Below, piece by piece: positions 53,143-63,900 of a stretch of 64,000 nucleotides of DNA. Made by a program: the position numbers and the translations under genes. Below the pieces are notes generated by a model. The model was given only the letters and a program-made list of their open reading frames with translations, did not search any database and had not been told where the DNA came from. Location of the stretch: contig DASXZY010000073.1 in assembly GCA_036501625.1 (NCBI GenBank), positions 1-64,000 on the forward strand, read 5' to 3'. The stretch is from Palsa-1400 sp036501625. GTDB lineage: Bacteria; Verrucomicrobiota; Verrucomicrobiia; Limisphaerales; Palsa-1400. Every line of letters begins with the position of its first letter. Position 1 is the first letter of the stretch.

Positions 53143-54933
53143 CTATGGCTTTTCTCCGATTTTCGTTAGGAATTCCGCCGGCGTTTGGCCGCCTTCGCGC
53201 AGGGCGGTGACTTCGGTCCAGGGCTTGCCGGGGGTGCCTTTGGCGGCGGTTTCCCATTGGCGCGCCAAGTCGGCCCGCGTCTCGGTGAAGGGCCATGCGG
53301 CGCCGGCGCGGTTGCATTCTTCGCGCAATTCCGGCCAGCGGAGGAGCCAGACGTATTGCAACGAAAGATGCCCCTGGCGCACGCGCGCGAGCAATTCGCC
53401 GTCGCCCGCGACGGCTTGCTCGGCCTGGCGCCACAATGCCTCGGCTTCGGCCAGCGGCTTGAATCGCAGGAAGGCCGCGTCCGGCCGCGTGTAGCAAGTC
53501 AAGTTGAAATTCTCGGAGGCATGCTCCATCAAATCCATGTAACGGCCCAGCGGGGCGCCGGCCGCGCCATAATAGCCGTCGAGGAATTCCCGAATCAGCG
53601 CGCGGTCGTCCTGGCGCGGATTCCACAGCAGCCGCGCCAGCACCCAGGCGCGCAACTCCGCCATTTCCGCGCCGTAGGATCCGTAGGCGCCCTCGTCAAA
53701 CACGCCGCGCACGTGGTTGGCCTGGTAAAAGCGAAGATCAGGCCCGAGCGTGAACCAGTTGGGAAAGGGCTGGAGGTAATGCGCGAAATCCGTCACGTAA
53801 TCCCAAACGTAAAGGCGGTCCGCGCGCTGTTCCCATCCGTGAATGTCGGCGGCGAAACTGGCATTAGCGGGGCTGTCAAGCGCCTGGCGAAAATCGCACT
53901 CGATGTTGCACAGGCGCACCACGACATTGGAACGAGGGCGCAAGGTTCGCGGCGGTTTGCGGGTGTATTGGTAGGCCAGCGTGTCCACGGTCACGCTGGG
54001 AAAATCCGGCTGGATTTTTTCAGCAATGTAATTGACAAACGCGATCATGGAACCGGCGTGGGAGCCTTCGGCGTCGTCGATGGCTTTGCAGGACGGGCAC
54101 TCGCATGGGTTGAAGCAGTCGTTTTGGGAGACGCTGATGATGCCGGCGTCCGGAGATTCGCGCAGGGCCTGCTTGACACGCTCCACCACGAAGTCGCGCA
54201 GCCGCGGATTGGACAGGCAAAGCTGGGCGTTCTCGGCGGTGCGATGGCCCTTGACCAGGCTGAACCATTCCGGGTGCGTCGCGAAATATTCCTTGGGCGG
54301 AACGAGCGTGTAGAAGGAATGGACGAAGTATTTATAAATGACGCATCCGCCCTGGCTTGGCGGGAGGTGCGAACTTTCGCCATTGCAGCAGTTGTGCCAT
54401 GACCAATCCGGGTCAAACGCGCAATGCCAATAAGGATCCCGGTATTCAAAGGCCGGTTTGTCCCGCAGATTGATATCGGAAATCCGCAGGGTGGGGAGGT
54501 GCGGCATCCGGCTGGCCCAGGGAGTCCACCATCGCGCGCCGCAGGCTTCCTGCAAAAACCGGCTGACGGCATAGAGCGTTCCGCGCGGCCGTCCGCCCGC
54601 CAGCAGGATGCGGTCTCCGTCCGTGCGAATGAGCAATTCCTCATCGCCCAGCGGTGTTGAGGGCAATTCCTTGAAAGCTGCGTCCGCGGCCGCGCCAAAG
54701 CCCACAATGATCGCGCGAACCGGCGGGGTGTGGCTGGTCTGAATTTGGAATGTCGCGCCGGTAATTTCATGCAGGCATGTGGCGAGTTGGCGCGCGGCAA
54801 AGGCTTCGGTGTCCGTGGCAGAGGGATCGATGACAATGGCCGTCCGGGCGACGCCATCTTCGGCGATAGCGGCGGCCTTGGTCTGGCGGGATGGCATTAA
54901 GAGCAAAGCCAGAGCCAGCAGATAGAATTTCAT
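53143..54933 (-). CDS. Exported DUF4838 protein (GH20-like N-terminal fold, putative glycosidase)
   Basis: This 596-residue protein has a signal peptide (about 1-22). The N-terminal alpha/beta domain (about 30-160, with the AARQLATCLHEITGA segment) is like the accessory domain of family 20 and 67 glycosidases. A barrel of the DUF4838 type (about 175-480) follows, with the conserved VSQNDCFNPCECPSCKAID and LAYQYTRKPP segments. The four cysteines in the first may bind metal or form disulfides. The start is the ATG at 54933; the much longer frame to 55143 has no signal or homology. Enzymatic activity is inferred from fold only. Confidence 0.85.
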   Translation of the reverse strand: MKFYLLALALLLMPSRQTKAAAIAEDGVARTAIVIDPSATDTEAFAARQLATCLHEITGATFQIQTSHTPPVRAIIVGFGAAADAAFKELPSTPLGDEELLIRTDGDRILLAGGRPRGTLYAVSRFLQEACGARWWTPWASRMPHLPTLRISDINLRDKPAFEYRDPYWHCAFDPDWSWHNCCNGESSHLPPSQGGCVIYKYFVHSFYTLVPPKEYFATHPEWFSLVKGHRTAENAQLCLSNPRLRDFVVERVKQALRESPDAGIISVSQNDCFNPCECPSCKAIDDAEGSHAGSMIAFVNYIAEKIQPDFPSVTVDTLAYQYTRKPPRTLRPRSNVVVRLCNIECDFRQALDSPANASFAADIHGWEQRADRLYVWDYVTDFAHYLQPFPNWFTLGPDLRFYQANHVRGVFDEGAYGSYGAEMAELRAWVLARLLWNPRQDDRALIREFLDGYYGAAGAPLGRYMDLMEHASENFNLTCYTRPDAAFLRFKPLAEAEALWRQAEQAVAGDGELLARVRQGHLSLQYVWLLRWPELREECNRAGAAWPFTETRADLARQWETAAKGTPGKPWTEVTALREGGQTPAEFLTKIGEKP

Positions 54934-55602
54934 TGCGCCCGAGTCTTGAAACAGCGGCGGCGGAGCCTTGCAGTCTGTGGCCGAAGGAGAGATGGGGGAA
55001 GCGCTTGTTTGACTCATTTTTTCAATAGACGTTTTCGGCGCTGCTTTGTTCAGTTTAACTATGAAATATCCGCGCCGGAGTGGTTTTCGTTTCGGAGCGC
55101 GGGCGAAAGAAGCCTTGGGACGGCGGTGCGATGCCGATTGCATGGATTCTCCGGGCGGCCGGCGCGGCGGTTTTTCTTGAAAATGCCGTGATTTGGCTTG
55201 TTCCGCCTTGTTTTGCCGTTGATTGGTTTGAATTTAATGATTTTTTCTAAATATTTTTGGAAAAATCCTGCCGAAAGATCGAAAAGAACAGGCGCCGAAG
55301 CGCGATACAGGCAATATATACCATGCTTTGATGGTAATGCAATACAAAATCGAAACAGAAGGTTCCTCGCTGTTTTCGGCGGAATAGGATCGGCCAAACG
55401 GATGTTAGACAGGGCTGGAATTGAATGCGATCCGAAATGTCCCGATTGAAACTGCCGCGACCTCGGACCGAGGTCGTTTGGCATACGGGGGCTCGTGCCA
55501 TGCGCAACCGCCCGGCTGCTGGCTGGCATCCCCCCTCCGGGATGGGATGAAGGCGCTCTATTCCACCGAAAAACAGCGGAGAACCAAGCCACGAATGCGG
55601 CG
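54934..55602. other. Intergenic region with no convincing gene
   Basis: This 669-bp gap includes the second copy of the dispersed repeat (55157-55340). It also holds a perfect 8-bp palindrome (GACCTCGG-A-CCGAGGTC, 55459-55475) and a small hairpin (CATCCC/GGGATG, 55527-55544). Open frames here have no recognisable domains. Confidence 0.6.
55157..55340. repeat. Dispersed intergenic repeat, copy B
   Basis: This is the partner of the 48464-48665 copy, in the same orientation 6.7 kb away. The most conserved stretch is the last 22 bp (TACCATGCTTTGATGGTAATGC), identical in both and containing a 5-bp stem hairpin. It lies about 220 bp upstream of the DUF4838 gene start. Confidence 0.85.
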
Positions 55603-55904
55603 TCATTGCCAGCGGCAGGCGCCGGTGACCTGGATTTCGCCGTTGGCGGGGCAATTGGCGCCGAGGATCGCGGAGGGCCTTCCGCCTGTAGTTGACAATG
55701 CCTCCAGGGTCAGGCTTGTGGCGCCGGTGTCGCAAGCGCCTATGAGTTGCGAGGAGTTGGTGATGCCGTTGACGAAGGCAAAGTTGAACGCGGGCCGGGG
55801 CGAGGCTGAGGGGAATGGCAGGGAAATGGCCACGGAGCCATTGGCGAGAGCGCTTTTGTGAACGCGCACACGGCAACAAAGAGGCCGAGGATTTTCTGTT
55901 TCAT
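55603..55904 (-). pseudogene. Frameshifted small secreted protein
   Basis: An ATG at 55904 has a good ribosome site (AGGAA, 6-7 bp upstream) and begins a signal peptide (M-K-Q-K-I-L-G-L-F-V-A-V-C-A-F-T). The frame loses coding character after about 18 codons. One base out of register, the sequence continues A-L-A-N-G-S-V-A-I-S-L-P-F and stays open to 55603. A one-base deletion near 55850-55860 would restore a secreted protein of about 100 residues with a signal cut after A-L-A. No family is recognised. Either a true inactivating mutation or an assembly error explains it. Confidence 0.65.
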
Positions 55905-56021
55905 GCGAATTCCTGGTTGAGCTTGTTGTGGACTATTATGGACAGTTTCGAGCACTTTCTCCCATTTGCCGGAAGTTTGCAAACCGTTTGCGGCAACCGT
56001 CTCGCAATTGCGGGCGGGAAT

Positions 56022-58163
56022 TCAGCTTTCCGGCGCGGGAAAGACGATTTTCTCCAGTTCGCGGTGGTTGATCTTGCCAGTGCCCAGCTTCGGAATTTCG
56101 CGCACGCACTTGACTTCGCGCGGCACGCACAGGTTGCTCAGGCCCTTGGCTTTGATGGCCGCGCGGATTTCTTCCAGGCTCAGTTTTGGCTCGTTGGAGA
56201 CGGCGACCAACGCTTCGCCGCGCTCGGCGTCGTGGCGGGTCAGGACGGCGGCCTGGAATCGCAAGCCGTATTGCGGAAAGGCGCCGGCCAGCGCCTCTTC
56301 GACGGCCGTCAGGCTGACCATCTCGCCGCTGACTTTGGCGAATCGTTTTAGGCGGCCCAGAATGAAAAGAAAACCGTCGTCATCGACGCGCGCGATGTCG
56401 CCGGTGTCATACCATCCGCCTTGGGCTTGGAATTTGGCGTTTGGCTCGGCGTTCAAATAGCCGCGCATGATGTTCGGGCCGCGCACCCACAAACGCCCGC
56501 CTTCGGCCACGCCATCGACCGGCTCAAATCTATGTTCGATGCCGGGAACAAATCTTCCCGCCGAGCCGTAACGCGGATTCAGCCAGGTGTTGATCGTGAT
56601 GATCGGGCTGCATTCGGTCGCGCCGTAGCCTTCGAGGATGCGCGAGCCAAATTGCCGCGCCCAAACCTGGGCCGTCGCCTCCTGCAATTTCTCCCCGCCC
56701 GCCACCAACATGCGCAGGCTGCGGAAATCATACGGATGCGCTTTGCGGGCGTAACCGTTGAGAAACGTGTTGGTGCCGAAAAAGACCGTGCAATCCAAAT
56801 CGTAAAGGAGCGAGGGGATGACCCGGTAATGCAGCGGCGACGGGTAAAGAAAGACAAACATTCCGCGCGTGAGCGGAAGCAGGAGGCCCATCAAGCCGAA
56901 ACTGTGGAAAAGGGGCAGGGCATTAAAGACGCGATCCTCATCGACAAAATCGTTGACAGCGAGCATCTGGCGCATGTTGGCCAGCAGGTTGCCGTGGGTC
57001 AGTTCCACGCCCTTGGGCGGCCCTTCGGAGCCGCTGGTAAAGAGGATCACGGCGGGGTCTTTGTGCCGTTGCGGCCCGGCCAGGGAGCGCGGGCTGAACA
57101 CGGCTTTTGCGAGCGCGGCCAATCGCTGGCCGGTCGAAATGGCGGCGCGCACGTCTTCCAAATAAATGAACTTCAGCCCGGCGTCCTTCATCGGCTGCAA
57201 GTCCCATTTGACGCGCTCCAGGAAAGCGACGGAGGTGATAATATATTTGACTTCGGCCAGTTGGGCGCAGGCCAGCATGGTGGGGACGCCGGCGGAAAAA
57301 TTGAGGATGGCGGGCGTTTTGCTGGCCGCCCACAAACTCATCAGCGTGACGGGCACGGCGTTGGCATTGGGCAGCAGAATGGCCACGCGTTCCGGGCTGC
57401 CGGCGGGGAGCAGGGTTTTCCATTGGGCGGCCATGGCGGCGGTGGCGGCCAGCAACCGGCGCCCGGTTAATTTCGTCCGCGTCACGTCCTGCAACGCCAC
57501 CGCTCGCGGACGGCTTCGCGCGGTTTCGATAATATCGGCCAAAACGTTGGCAGGGCAGGCGGCCATTTCCAGGTCGAATTGCTGGCTGGCCATCTGGTCG
57601 CTGAGCCAGCGGGTCAATTTCTGGCGGGCGCGGAGGGCGCTGATGCCCTCGAATTTCGGCGGAGTCCGCGCATCGCTGAAATGGGCGGAAATGCGGGGCA
57701 GCAGTTGCTTGCGGTTTGGATTGGGCGAAAAGGGCAGGTGGGCGACGCCGCGCAAATGGCAGGTGATGACTTTGGCGCTGGTCCTGAGCAGCAAAAAGCC
57801 GGTGCCCTCGAAGAGCTTCATCAGCGAGCCGGTGCGGGAAAGGCGGCCTTCGGGAAAAATGACCAGCTTGCCGCCGCCTTGCAAATATTCCGCCATGCGT
57901 TTGACAGCGTAGGGGGAATCCATTTCGACCGGAAAGGTGAAGCGGTTGATCATGACAAACCGATGCAGCCAACTGACCCTGGCCCCTTCCTTCGAGGTGA
58001 CTACCCGCCAGCGGAAATCAATGCAGGCGGCCACAAACAGCCAGTCGACCCATGAAGCGTGGTTGGGCAGGAGCAGGACGGGGCCGGGCGTTTGCAGCAC
58101 CCCGGTGTTTTCGGCGCGAAACCCGAAGAGCACGCGGAGGACAAACAGCAGCAGCCTTCTCAT
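56022..58163 (-). CDS. aas: Aas-like bifunctional lysophospholipid acyltransferase / acyl-ACP synthetase
   Basis: This 713-residue protein has an N-terminal PlsC acyltransferase (NHASWVD with H35 and D40, then FPEGRLSRTG at about 102). A hinge and an adenylate-forming domain follow: LFTSGSEGPPKG (ATP loop), YGATECSP and a WYDTGDIARVDDDG core. The C-terminal lysine region is GKINHRELEKIV. In E. coli, Aas re-acylates 2-acyl-lysophosphatidylethanolamine using acyl-ACP that it makes. The ATG at 58163 overlaps the upstream N-acyltransferase stop by 4 bp; the frame upstream of 58163 is antisense or shadow. Confidence 0.88.
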   Translation of the reverse strand: MRRLLLFVLRVLFGFRAENTGVLQTPGPVLLLPNHASWVDWLFVAACIDFRWRVVTSKEGARVSWLHRFVMINRFTFPVEMDSPYAVKRMAEYLQGGGKLVIFPEGRLSRTGSLMKLFEGTGFLLLRTSAKVITCHLRGVAHLPFSPNPNRKQLLPRISAHFSDARTPPKFEGISALRARQKLTRWLSDQMASQQFDLEMAACPANVLADIIETARSRPRAVALQDVTRTKLTGRRLLAATAAMAAQWKTLLPAGSPERVAILLPNANAVPVTLMSLWAASKTPAILNFSAGVPTMLACAQLAEVKYIITSVAFLERVKWDLQPMKDAGLKFIYLEDVRAAISTGQRLAALAKAVFSPRSLAGPQRHKDPAVILFTSGSEGPPKGVELTHGNLLANMRQMLAVNDFVDEDRVFNALPLFHSFGLMGLLLPLTRGMFVFLYPSPLHYRVIPSLLYDLDCTVFFGTNTFLNGYARKAHPYDFRSLRMLVAGGEKLQEATAQVWARQFGSRILEGYGATECSPIITINTWLNPRYGSAGRFVPGIEHRFEPVDGVAEGGRLWVRGPNIMRGYLNAEPNAKFQAQGGWYDTGDIARVDDDGFLFILGRLKRFAKVSGEMVSLTAVEEALAGAFPQYGLRFQAAVLTRHDAERGEALVAVSNEPKLSLEEIRAAIKAKGLSNLCVPREVKCVREIPKLGTGKINHRELEKIVFPAPES

Positions 58164-59563
58164 GGCTCCGGCAATTTCGGCGCCCAGACGACATCGACAA
58201 TCAAGAACAGCACCAGCGCCACCGACAGCACGGCGGAAAGTTGCGCCACCGCGCGGCCCAACGGAATTCGCCCTTGGGCCGTCATTTCCATCGGGACGAA
58301 TAGCATCTCGTCCGGCCCTGGGAACGGAGCCGAGGCGAGCACCTTGCCATCCGGGGACACGTACTGCGAAATGCCGGAACTGCACACGCGGAAAATCGGA
58401 ATCCCATATTCAGCGGCGCGCATGGGCGCGATGCGCGCGTGCATCCGGTGTTCGGCGCCGCCCCAATCGGAGCTGTCCATCGACGGAAAGATCAGCCCTT
58501 GCGCGCCTTGGCGGATTAACTCATCCGCCACGCGGGTATAGCTGGCGTCGTAACAGACGGCAAAGCCGACTTTGCCCCAGGGCGAGTCCCACAAGTTCTG
58601 TTCGCGGGAGGGCAAGCCGTCCTGCATGAATTGCACCGGCACGCATTTGGCCTGGTGGAAGGCCAAATGGCCGTCCGGCGCGAAGACGAAAACGGTGTCA
58701 AAATAACGGCTGGGCGGAACCGGGTCTTCGGCGCCGACGGCCAGCCATTTGTTGTGCTGCTTGCACCAGGCGGGAATGAACGCCGGCACCGGGCCGTCAA
58801 ATGTATATTCGCTCAGCACGAAGAGATCGGTTTGCGGGTATTTTCTCAGCGCGGCGTCCAGCGCGGCCTTGACCTGGTCCGGCGGCGAGTTTTCCAACTG
58901 GATGCCGGTGGTGTTCATAGGCTTGACATCTTGCGGTTCCGGGGCGGAGAGCCAGCACGGCACGGTGGAAATGGCTGCCAGGGCCAAGGCGCCGAAAAGC
59001 CGTTTCATGCCGGAGAGCTTCATGAACACACCGGCGTAGGCGGCCCATGCCATGAACACAAAGCCGATGCCATACACGCCGAATCCCGCCATGAAGGAGA
59101 GGGCGGAAGAGTCGGAAAAGGCGTAACCCACGTCCATCCACGAAAAGCGCAGATAATAAAGTTCGCTGCGGGTATATTCCAGGCCGCTCCATAAGAACGG
59201 CGCGGAAATTGCCCACATCATTGGGCCGAATCGAACCAGGCATGCCCTGCCAATGACCAGATAGAGGCCGAGCCATGCCGCCAGCACGCACCAAAGCGTG
59301 ATGGCCGAGGCGCCAAAAATCGACCAGAAGAAAGTCAGGTGCGGCACGAAAGACAGCAACCCGATGCCGGCTCCAAAAAGGAAGGTCAGCCTGAAAGTCG
59401 CCAGATTGGCCAATTGCAGCAGGCAAAAAAGAAACGGCAACATCAGCCATGCCAGCGGGGGAAAGAAAAATGCCAGATGAAACGAAACGACCGCGGCGAG
59501 CGCAAACCCATACGCTCGCGAAATGTTCATTGGAAAGAACGGAATTATAACGGGCGGTTTCAT
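58160..59563 (-). CDS. lnt: Apolipoprotein N-acyltransferase-like protein (nitrilase-fold)
   Basis: This 467-residue membrane protein has about six N-terminal helices and a periplasmic nitrilase domain (about 218-435). The catalytic triad is E252 (VLSEYTF), K306 (HQAKCVPV) and C337 (AVCYDASY). A final transmembrane helix lies at about 442-460. Lnt transfers an acyl chain from phospholipid to the N-terminal cysteine of lipoproteins. One deviation: the usual K-x-x-L-V-P-F-G-E-Y motif after the lysine is replaced by K-C-V-P-V-Q-F-M-Q, so donor or acceptor use may differ. The gene lies between the lplT-like and aas-like genes (1-bp gap and 4-bp overlap). Confidence 0.8.
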   Translation of the reverse strand: MKPPVIIPFFPMNISRAYGFALAAVVSFHLAFFFPPLAWLMLPFLFCLLQLANLATFRLTFLFGAGIGLLSFVPHLTFFWSIFGASAITLWCVLAAWLGLYLVIGRACLVRFGPMMWAISAPFLWSGLEYTRSELYYLRFSWMDVGYAFSDSSALSFMAGFGVYGIGFVFMAWAAYAGVFMKLSGMKRLFGALALAAISTVPCWLSAPEPQDVKPMNTTGIQLENSPPDQVKAALDAALRKYPQTDLFVLSEYTFDGPVPAFIPAWCKQHNKWLAVGAEDPVPPSRYFDTVFVFAPDGHLAFHQAKCVPVQFMQDGLPSREQNLWDSPWGKVGFAVCYDASYTRVADELIRQGAQGLIFPSMDSSDWGGAEHRMHARIAPMRAAEYGIPIFRVCSSGISQYVSPDGKVLASAPFPGPDEMLFVPMEMTAQGRIPLGRAVAQLSAVLSVALVLFLIVDVVWAPKLPEP

Positions 59564-59564
59564 C

Positions 59565-60809
59565 TCAAATAGTTCGTTCAGGTATCTTCAACCAAATGGC
59601 CACTACGGCCACAAAAGCCGCTAACACTAACAAAAGCTGCGAAGGATTGAAGCCCTTTTTCACATCGAGATACGCAATCAGGCTGCCGCCAAGCATGGAT
59701 AAGTTCTCAAAACCGTTTTGCAGCGCGATGGTTTTGCCCAGCGAATCCTTGTGCGACTCGGCCTGCAACGCGGCGTTGAGCGGGATCAAAAACAGCCCGG
59801 CCATCAGGCCCGTCAAGGCCAGAAGGCAGATCGAGAACGTTTTTGGATAATCCAGCCCATGGCGCACAAGGCTCCCGATGCTGCCCAGCGCGGCAATGCC
59901 GGCGGCCAGGAGCCAGGCGCAGCGCCGCGAAGCGCGCAAATCGCCCACTGGAAAGAGACGGCCCGCCAGCACGCTGCCAGCCATTACGCCCAGCGCCAGC
60001 CATAAACCCAGGAGGCTTACTTCCGTCATTGTCTTAAGATTTAATACCTGCTGGCCCCAAGGTTGAAAGTTCATTTTGAGGACAGCCCCGCAAACCCAAA
60101 ACAGAGCCGTGCCCATCAGGACGCGCGCCAGCCGCCTGCTGGAGAACAGAATCGCCAGATTGTGGAAGAACGCGCCCAGGCTGCCTTTGAATTCAACTTG
60201 ACGATAGGACGGCGTGCGCGCCATCAGCAAATTCAGCCCCAGCGAGAGCGCGTAGACACCGGCCGTGATGCAATAACCGGTCAGCAAAGGCAGCTTGTCA
60301 AAGGCTGTCGCGCCGGCGATATTGCCCATCAAAATAGCGACCAGCGTCAGCAATTCAATGGCGCCGTTGGCCTTGACCAGGCGCTCTCGCGGCAGAATCT
60401 CCGGCAGAATTCCATATTTGGCCGGCGAATACGCGGCCGCGCCGATGCCCACGATGAAATATCCTGCCGCCAGCCAGCTTTTCCCGCCGTTGATGCTCAT
60501 GGCGGCGGCGGCCGCGCCGAGGAGCTTGATGAAATTGGCGCCGATCAACCAGCGGTTCTTGGAAAAGCGGTCGTTCAAATAACCGGTCAGCGGCGCCAGG
60601 AGCACGTATGGAACCATCAGCAGGCTGGTGTAATAGATATTGGCCACGCTTTGGTCCTGAGCGGTGATTTGGCCGTTCTTCAATTCGAACATCAATGGCC
60701 CCACGATGAGCATCAGGATAAAATTATCGGCGAAGGCGCTCCAAAACTGGCTCGCCAGCAGCAATGCGTAATTGCGGCGGGCGGGCGCGCTGAGGACGGG
60801 GCCGTTCAT
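59565..60809 (-). CDS. lplT: LplT-like lysophospholipid transporter (MFS)
   Basis: This 414-residue protein has about 12 transmembrane helices. It has the opening FWSAFADNFI, the loop GYLNDRFSKNRWL between helices 2 and 3, and the internal SPAKYGILPEILP segment that is characteristic of LplT proteins. LplT flips lysophosphatidylethanolamine to the inner leaflet for re-acylation by Aas. It is the first gene of the operon. The ATG at 60809 is followed by the expected short cytoplasmic N-terminus. The divergent LamG gene starts 124 bp away. Confidence 0.87.
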   Translation of the reverse strand: MNGPVLSAPARRNYALLLASQFWSAFADNFILMLIVGPLMFELKNGQITAQDQSVANIYYTSLLMVPYVLLAPLTGYLNDRFSKNRWLIGANFIKLLGAAAAAMSINGGKSWLAAGYFIVGIGAAAYSPAKYGILPEILPRERLVKANGAIELLTLVAILMGNIAGATAFDKLPLLTGYCITAGVYALSLGLNLLMARTPSYRQVEFKGSLGAFFHNLAILFSSRRLARVLMGTALFWVCGAVLKMNFQPWGQQVLNLKTMTEVSLLGLWLALGVMAGSVLAGRLFPVGDLRASRRCAWLLAAGIAALGSIGSLVRHGLDYPKTFSICLLALTGLMAGLFLIPLNAALQAESHKDSLGKTIALQNGFENLSMLGGSLIAYLDVKKGFNPSQLLLVLAAFVAVVAIWLKIPERTI

Positions 60810-60932
60810 GCCGATTGCTTAACGCGGCGCGGCGCATCTGGCAAGAATTACCTGTACAGAACGCTTTATTATCTGGCCCAGGGCGCCGGTTGTGATAAAG
60901 TTCCCAACCGTGTGCGCGCCAAGCTAATCGAG

Positions 60933-63900
60933 ATGAAAACCGCCCTCCTGCCCATTGCCTGCGCTCTTTGCGCGATGTCGCAAACGTCCTCCGCCGATCT
61001 CAATACCGGCTTGGTTTCATATTGGCCGCTGGATGCCATCAGCGGGGGCGCCACGCCGGACTTGCTATTGAGCAACAATTTGGCCGTTTTCGGGGGGCCA
61101 TCCGTGGCGCCAGGCGTGTTTAGCAACGCGTTTTCGTTCAACGGCTCCAGCCAGTACCTGGACATTGCGCATTCGACAACTCCGACCCGCGGGCTGCCCA
61201 TTTACGCGGGCGGGGCTTATTCGATTGCGTTTTGGGTGCGCGGAGCGAGCCAGGTCAATCATTACGTGTTCACCGAAGCCGACACCGCCAACGCCAATCC
61301 CATATTCATTCTCCAAACCGGCAGCGTCTCGCCTTACGGCGGGCAGTTGGATGTGATCATCCGCAACAACAGCGGCACGCTGATCGATCACACGCGGTCG
61401 GCCAGCACGGTCTTCGACGGAAGCTGGCACCATGTTGGCTGGGTGGACAATAATGGAGCCGTCAGCCTTTACGTGGATGGCAAGCTCGACACGGCTAATT
61501 TCAATTACACACCCGGCGCGGCCGGTTTGATTCCGTTGAACAATACGGCCGTCGGCGCTCTGGTGCGAACCGGTTCGCCGACGATTAACTTCAACGGCTC
61601 GGTCGATGATGTGGCGCTTTGGGCGCGCGCGCTCTCCCAAGCGGAAGTGCAATCCATGATGAGCGGTTCCATGCCACTGCCGTTGCGCCCGCCTTCGCCG
61701 GCGTTCATAGCGCCGTTCACGGCCAGCACGAACGCAAGGGGAGATTACGTGATTTTGTCCGGCGCGGCGGCGGAATCGCAGGCGGCGTATCAATGGTTCG
61801 AAAACGGGACCCTCCTGGCCGGCCAAACGAACTCCACGCTTGGGCCGATTGATACGACAGCCGCCGGCACGAATGTTTACACCATCGAAGCAACCGGGTA
61901 TGGCGGAACGGTCACCAATTCAGCGCCCGTAGTCGTGCTGCCGGACGCCGTGCCGAACCTGGCCTCCGGCCTGGTCAATTATTGGCCATTCGACGCGGTC
62001 AGCAAATCGTCCACGCCGGACCTCGCGTCCGGTGACAGCATCCTTCTCAACTCGATGACCGCGGGCAATTTAGTGCCGGGAGTGTTTGGGGAGAGCCTTG
62101 ATTTCGCGGGCAGCCCGGAATGCGGCGTGCGCGCCGGGGGCGGCCCCGTCTTCAGCGGAACCAACTACAGTGTTTCCGCCTGGGTGCAGGGCGAGCCGTC
62201 AACGCAAGCGATTTTTTATGGCGAATCCTCGACCAACGACAGCACGCCGCTTTTTATCCTGAGCACGGCCGGCCCCAGTTCTGGCGCATTGGATGTCCTC
62301 GTCCGAAACGATGCCAATGTCGCTCTTCTTGACAATTTAACATCCGCGCAAACGGTCTTCGATGGCGCCTGGCATCACATCGTGTGGGTGGATCAAAATG
62401 GGCGGGCCATGCTCTACGTCGATGGAGCGCTGGACCCGGTCTCATTCAGCTACACGCGGGCGGGCGCGTTCCCGCTGACGACCAGTTGCGTGGGAGCGCT
62501 GGTGCGAGCCGCGGTAAACGATTATTTCGCGGGCGCCGTGGATGACTTGGCCGTCTGGAACCGGCGGCTGAGTTATGCCGAGATTCAACAATTGCAGACG
62601 AACTCCGTCGAAGCTCCCGCGGAGAACACGAATGCGCCCGTGTTGCTGGCGGCCAGTTCCGCCGGCCTGAACCAGGTGCAAGTTGTGTTGTCGGCGCCGG
62701 TCACGCCGGCATCGGCCACGAATCCGGCCAACTATTCCCTAACCGGCCCCGGCGGCATTGTGCCAGTCATCAACGCGGGGCTGGATGCGTCACATAAGGC
62801 CATCGGGCTGGGCGTCGGCGGCATGAGCGCGGCAACCGCCTACATACTGACAGTCAACAATTTGACAAACGAGTTCGCGCCTTCCGCGGTTATAGCCGCC
62901 AATTCCACCATTGGTTTTGCGGCCAGCCTCTACGCGCCGGAGGCCATTGGCATTTCACCGGCCTCGGGCGGGCAATTGCCTGGCTCGAATGGGGTGGCCC
63001 TCACTTCCACCGGCGGCGACATTGGGGGCGCCGCCGACCAGTTTGAATATAGTTGCGTGCCGGTGAGCGGCAATTTTGATTTTACTGTCAATCTGACGAG
63101 CCTTGGGATGTCCGACGTTTGGGCGAAGGGCGGCTTAATGGCGCGCGAATCGCTCGCTGCCAATGCGCGCTTCGCCGCCTCGCTGGCCACGCCCGGCATG
63201 AGCGGGGCGGTGTTTGAATTCCGCGACCCCACCAACAGCGCGGCCGTCCGCGCCGGCAGTTTTCCTGTCAATTATCCAGATACGTGGCTCCGCCTCAGCC
63301 GCGCGGGCAATGTCTTCACCGCCTATGCCAGTTACGATGGCGCGGCCTGGACTCAAACGGGCAGCGAGGCCATTTCCATGCCGCCTAAAATTTATTTCGG
63401 CATGGCCGCGAGCAGCCATAACGCGACTGAATCCACAACCGCGCGATTCATCAATCCGGTTCCGGCCGGCACGAACGCGGTCATCGGCGGCACGGCCAAT
63501 CCGCACGAACCGCTCGGCCCATGCAGCCGCAAAACCGGCATCGTCTTTTCGGAAATCATGTGGAAACCCGCGCCGCGCGCCGACGGCAACAATCTGGAGT
63601 TCGTGGAACTTAACAATACCACGCCCTACTTTCACGACATCAGCGGCTATCAGATCGTTTGCGCGGACATGAATTATACCATTCCGCCGGGAACGATTCT
63701 GGCTGGCGGCGCTTTTCTGGCGCTGGCGGCTTCGCCCGGCAGCATCGAAAGCGTCTATGGCATCACCAATGTTCTCGGGCCCTACACGGGCAGCCTGAAA
63801 AAATCCGAGACGCTCGAACTGCTGGACGAGCAGGGGGCGGTATTGTTGACGGTGCCTTATACCGGCGCATATCCCTGGCCGGTCGCGACCGATGCCACGG

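Noticed and set aside
53185..54402. Plus-strand open frame of 405 codons
   Set aside because: It is antisense to the DUF4838 gene, which has conserved family segments.
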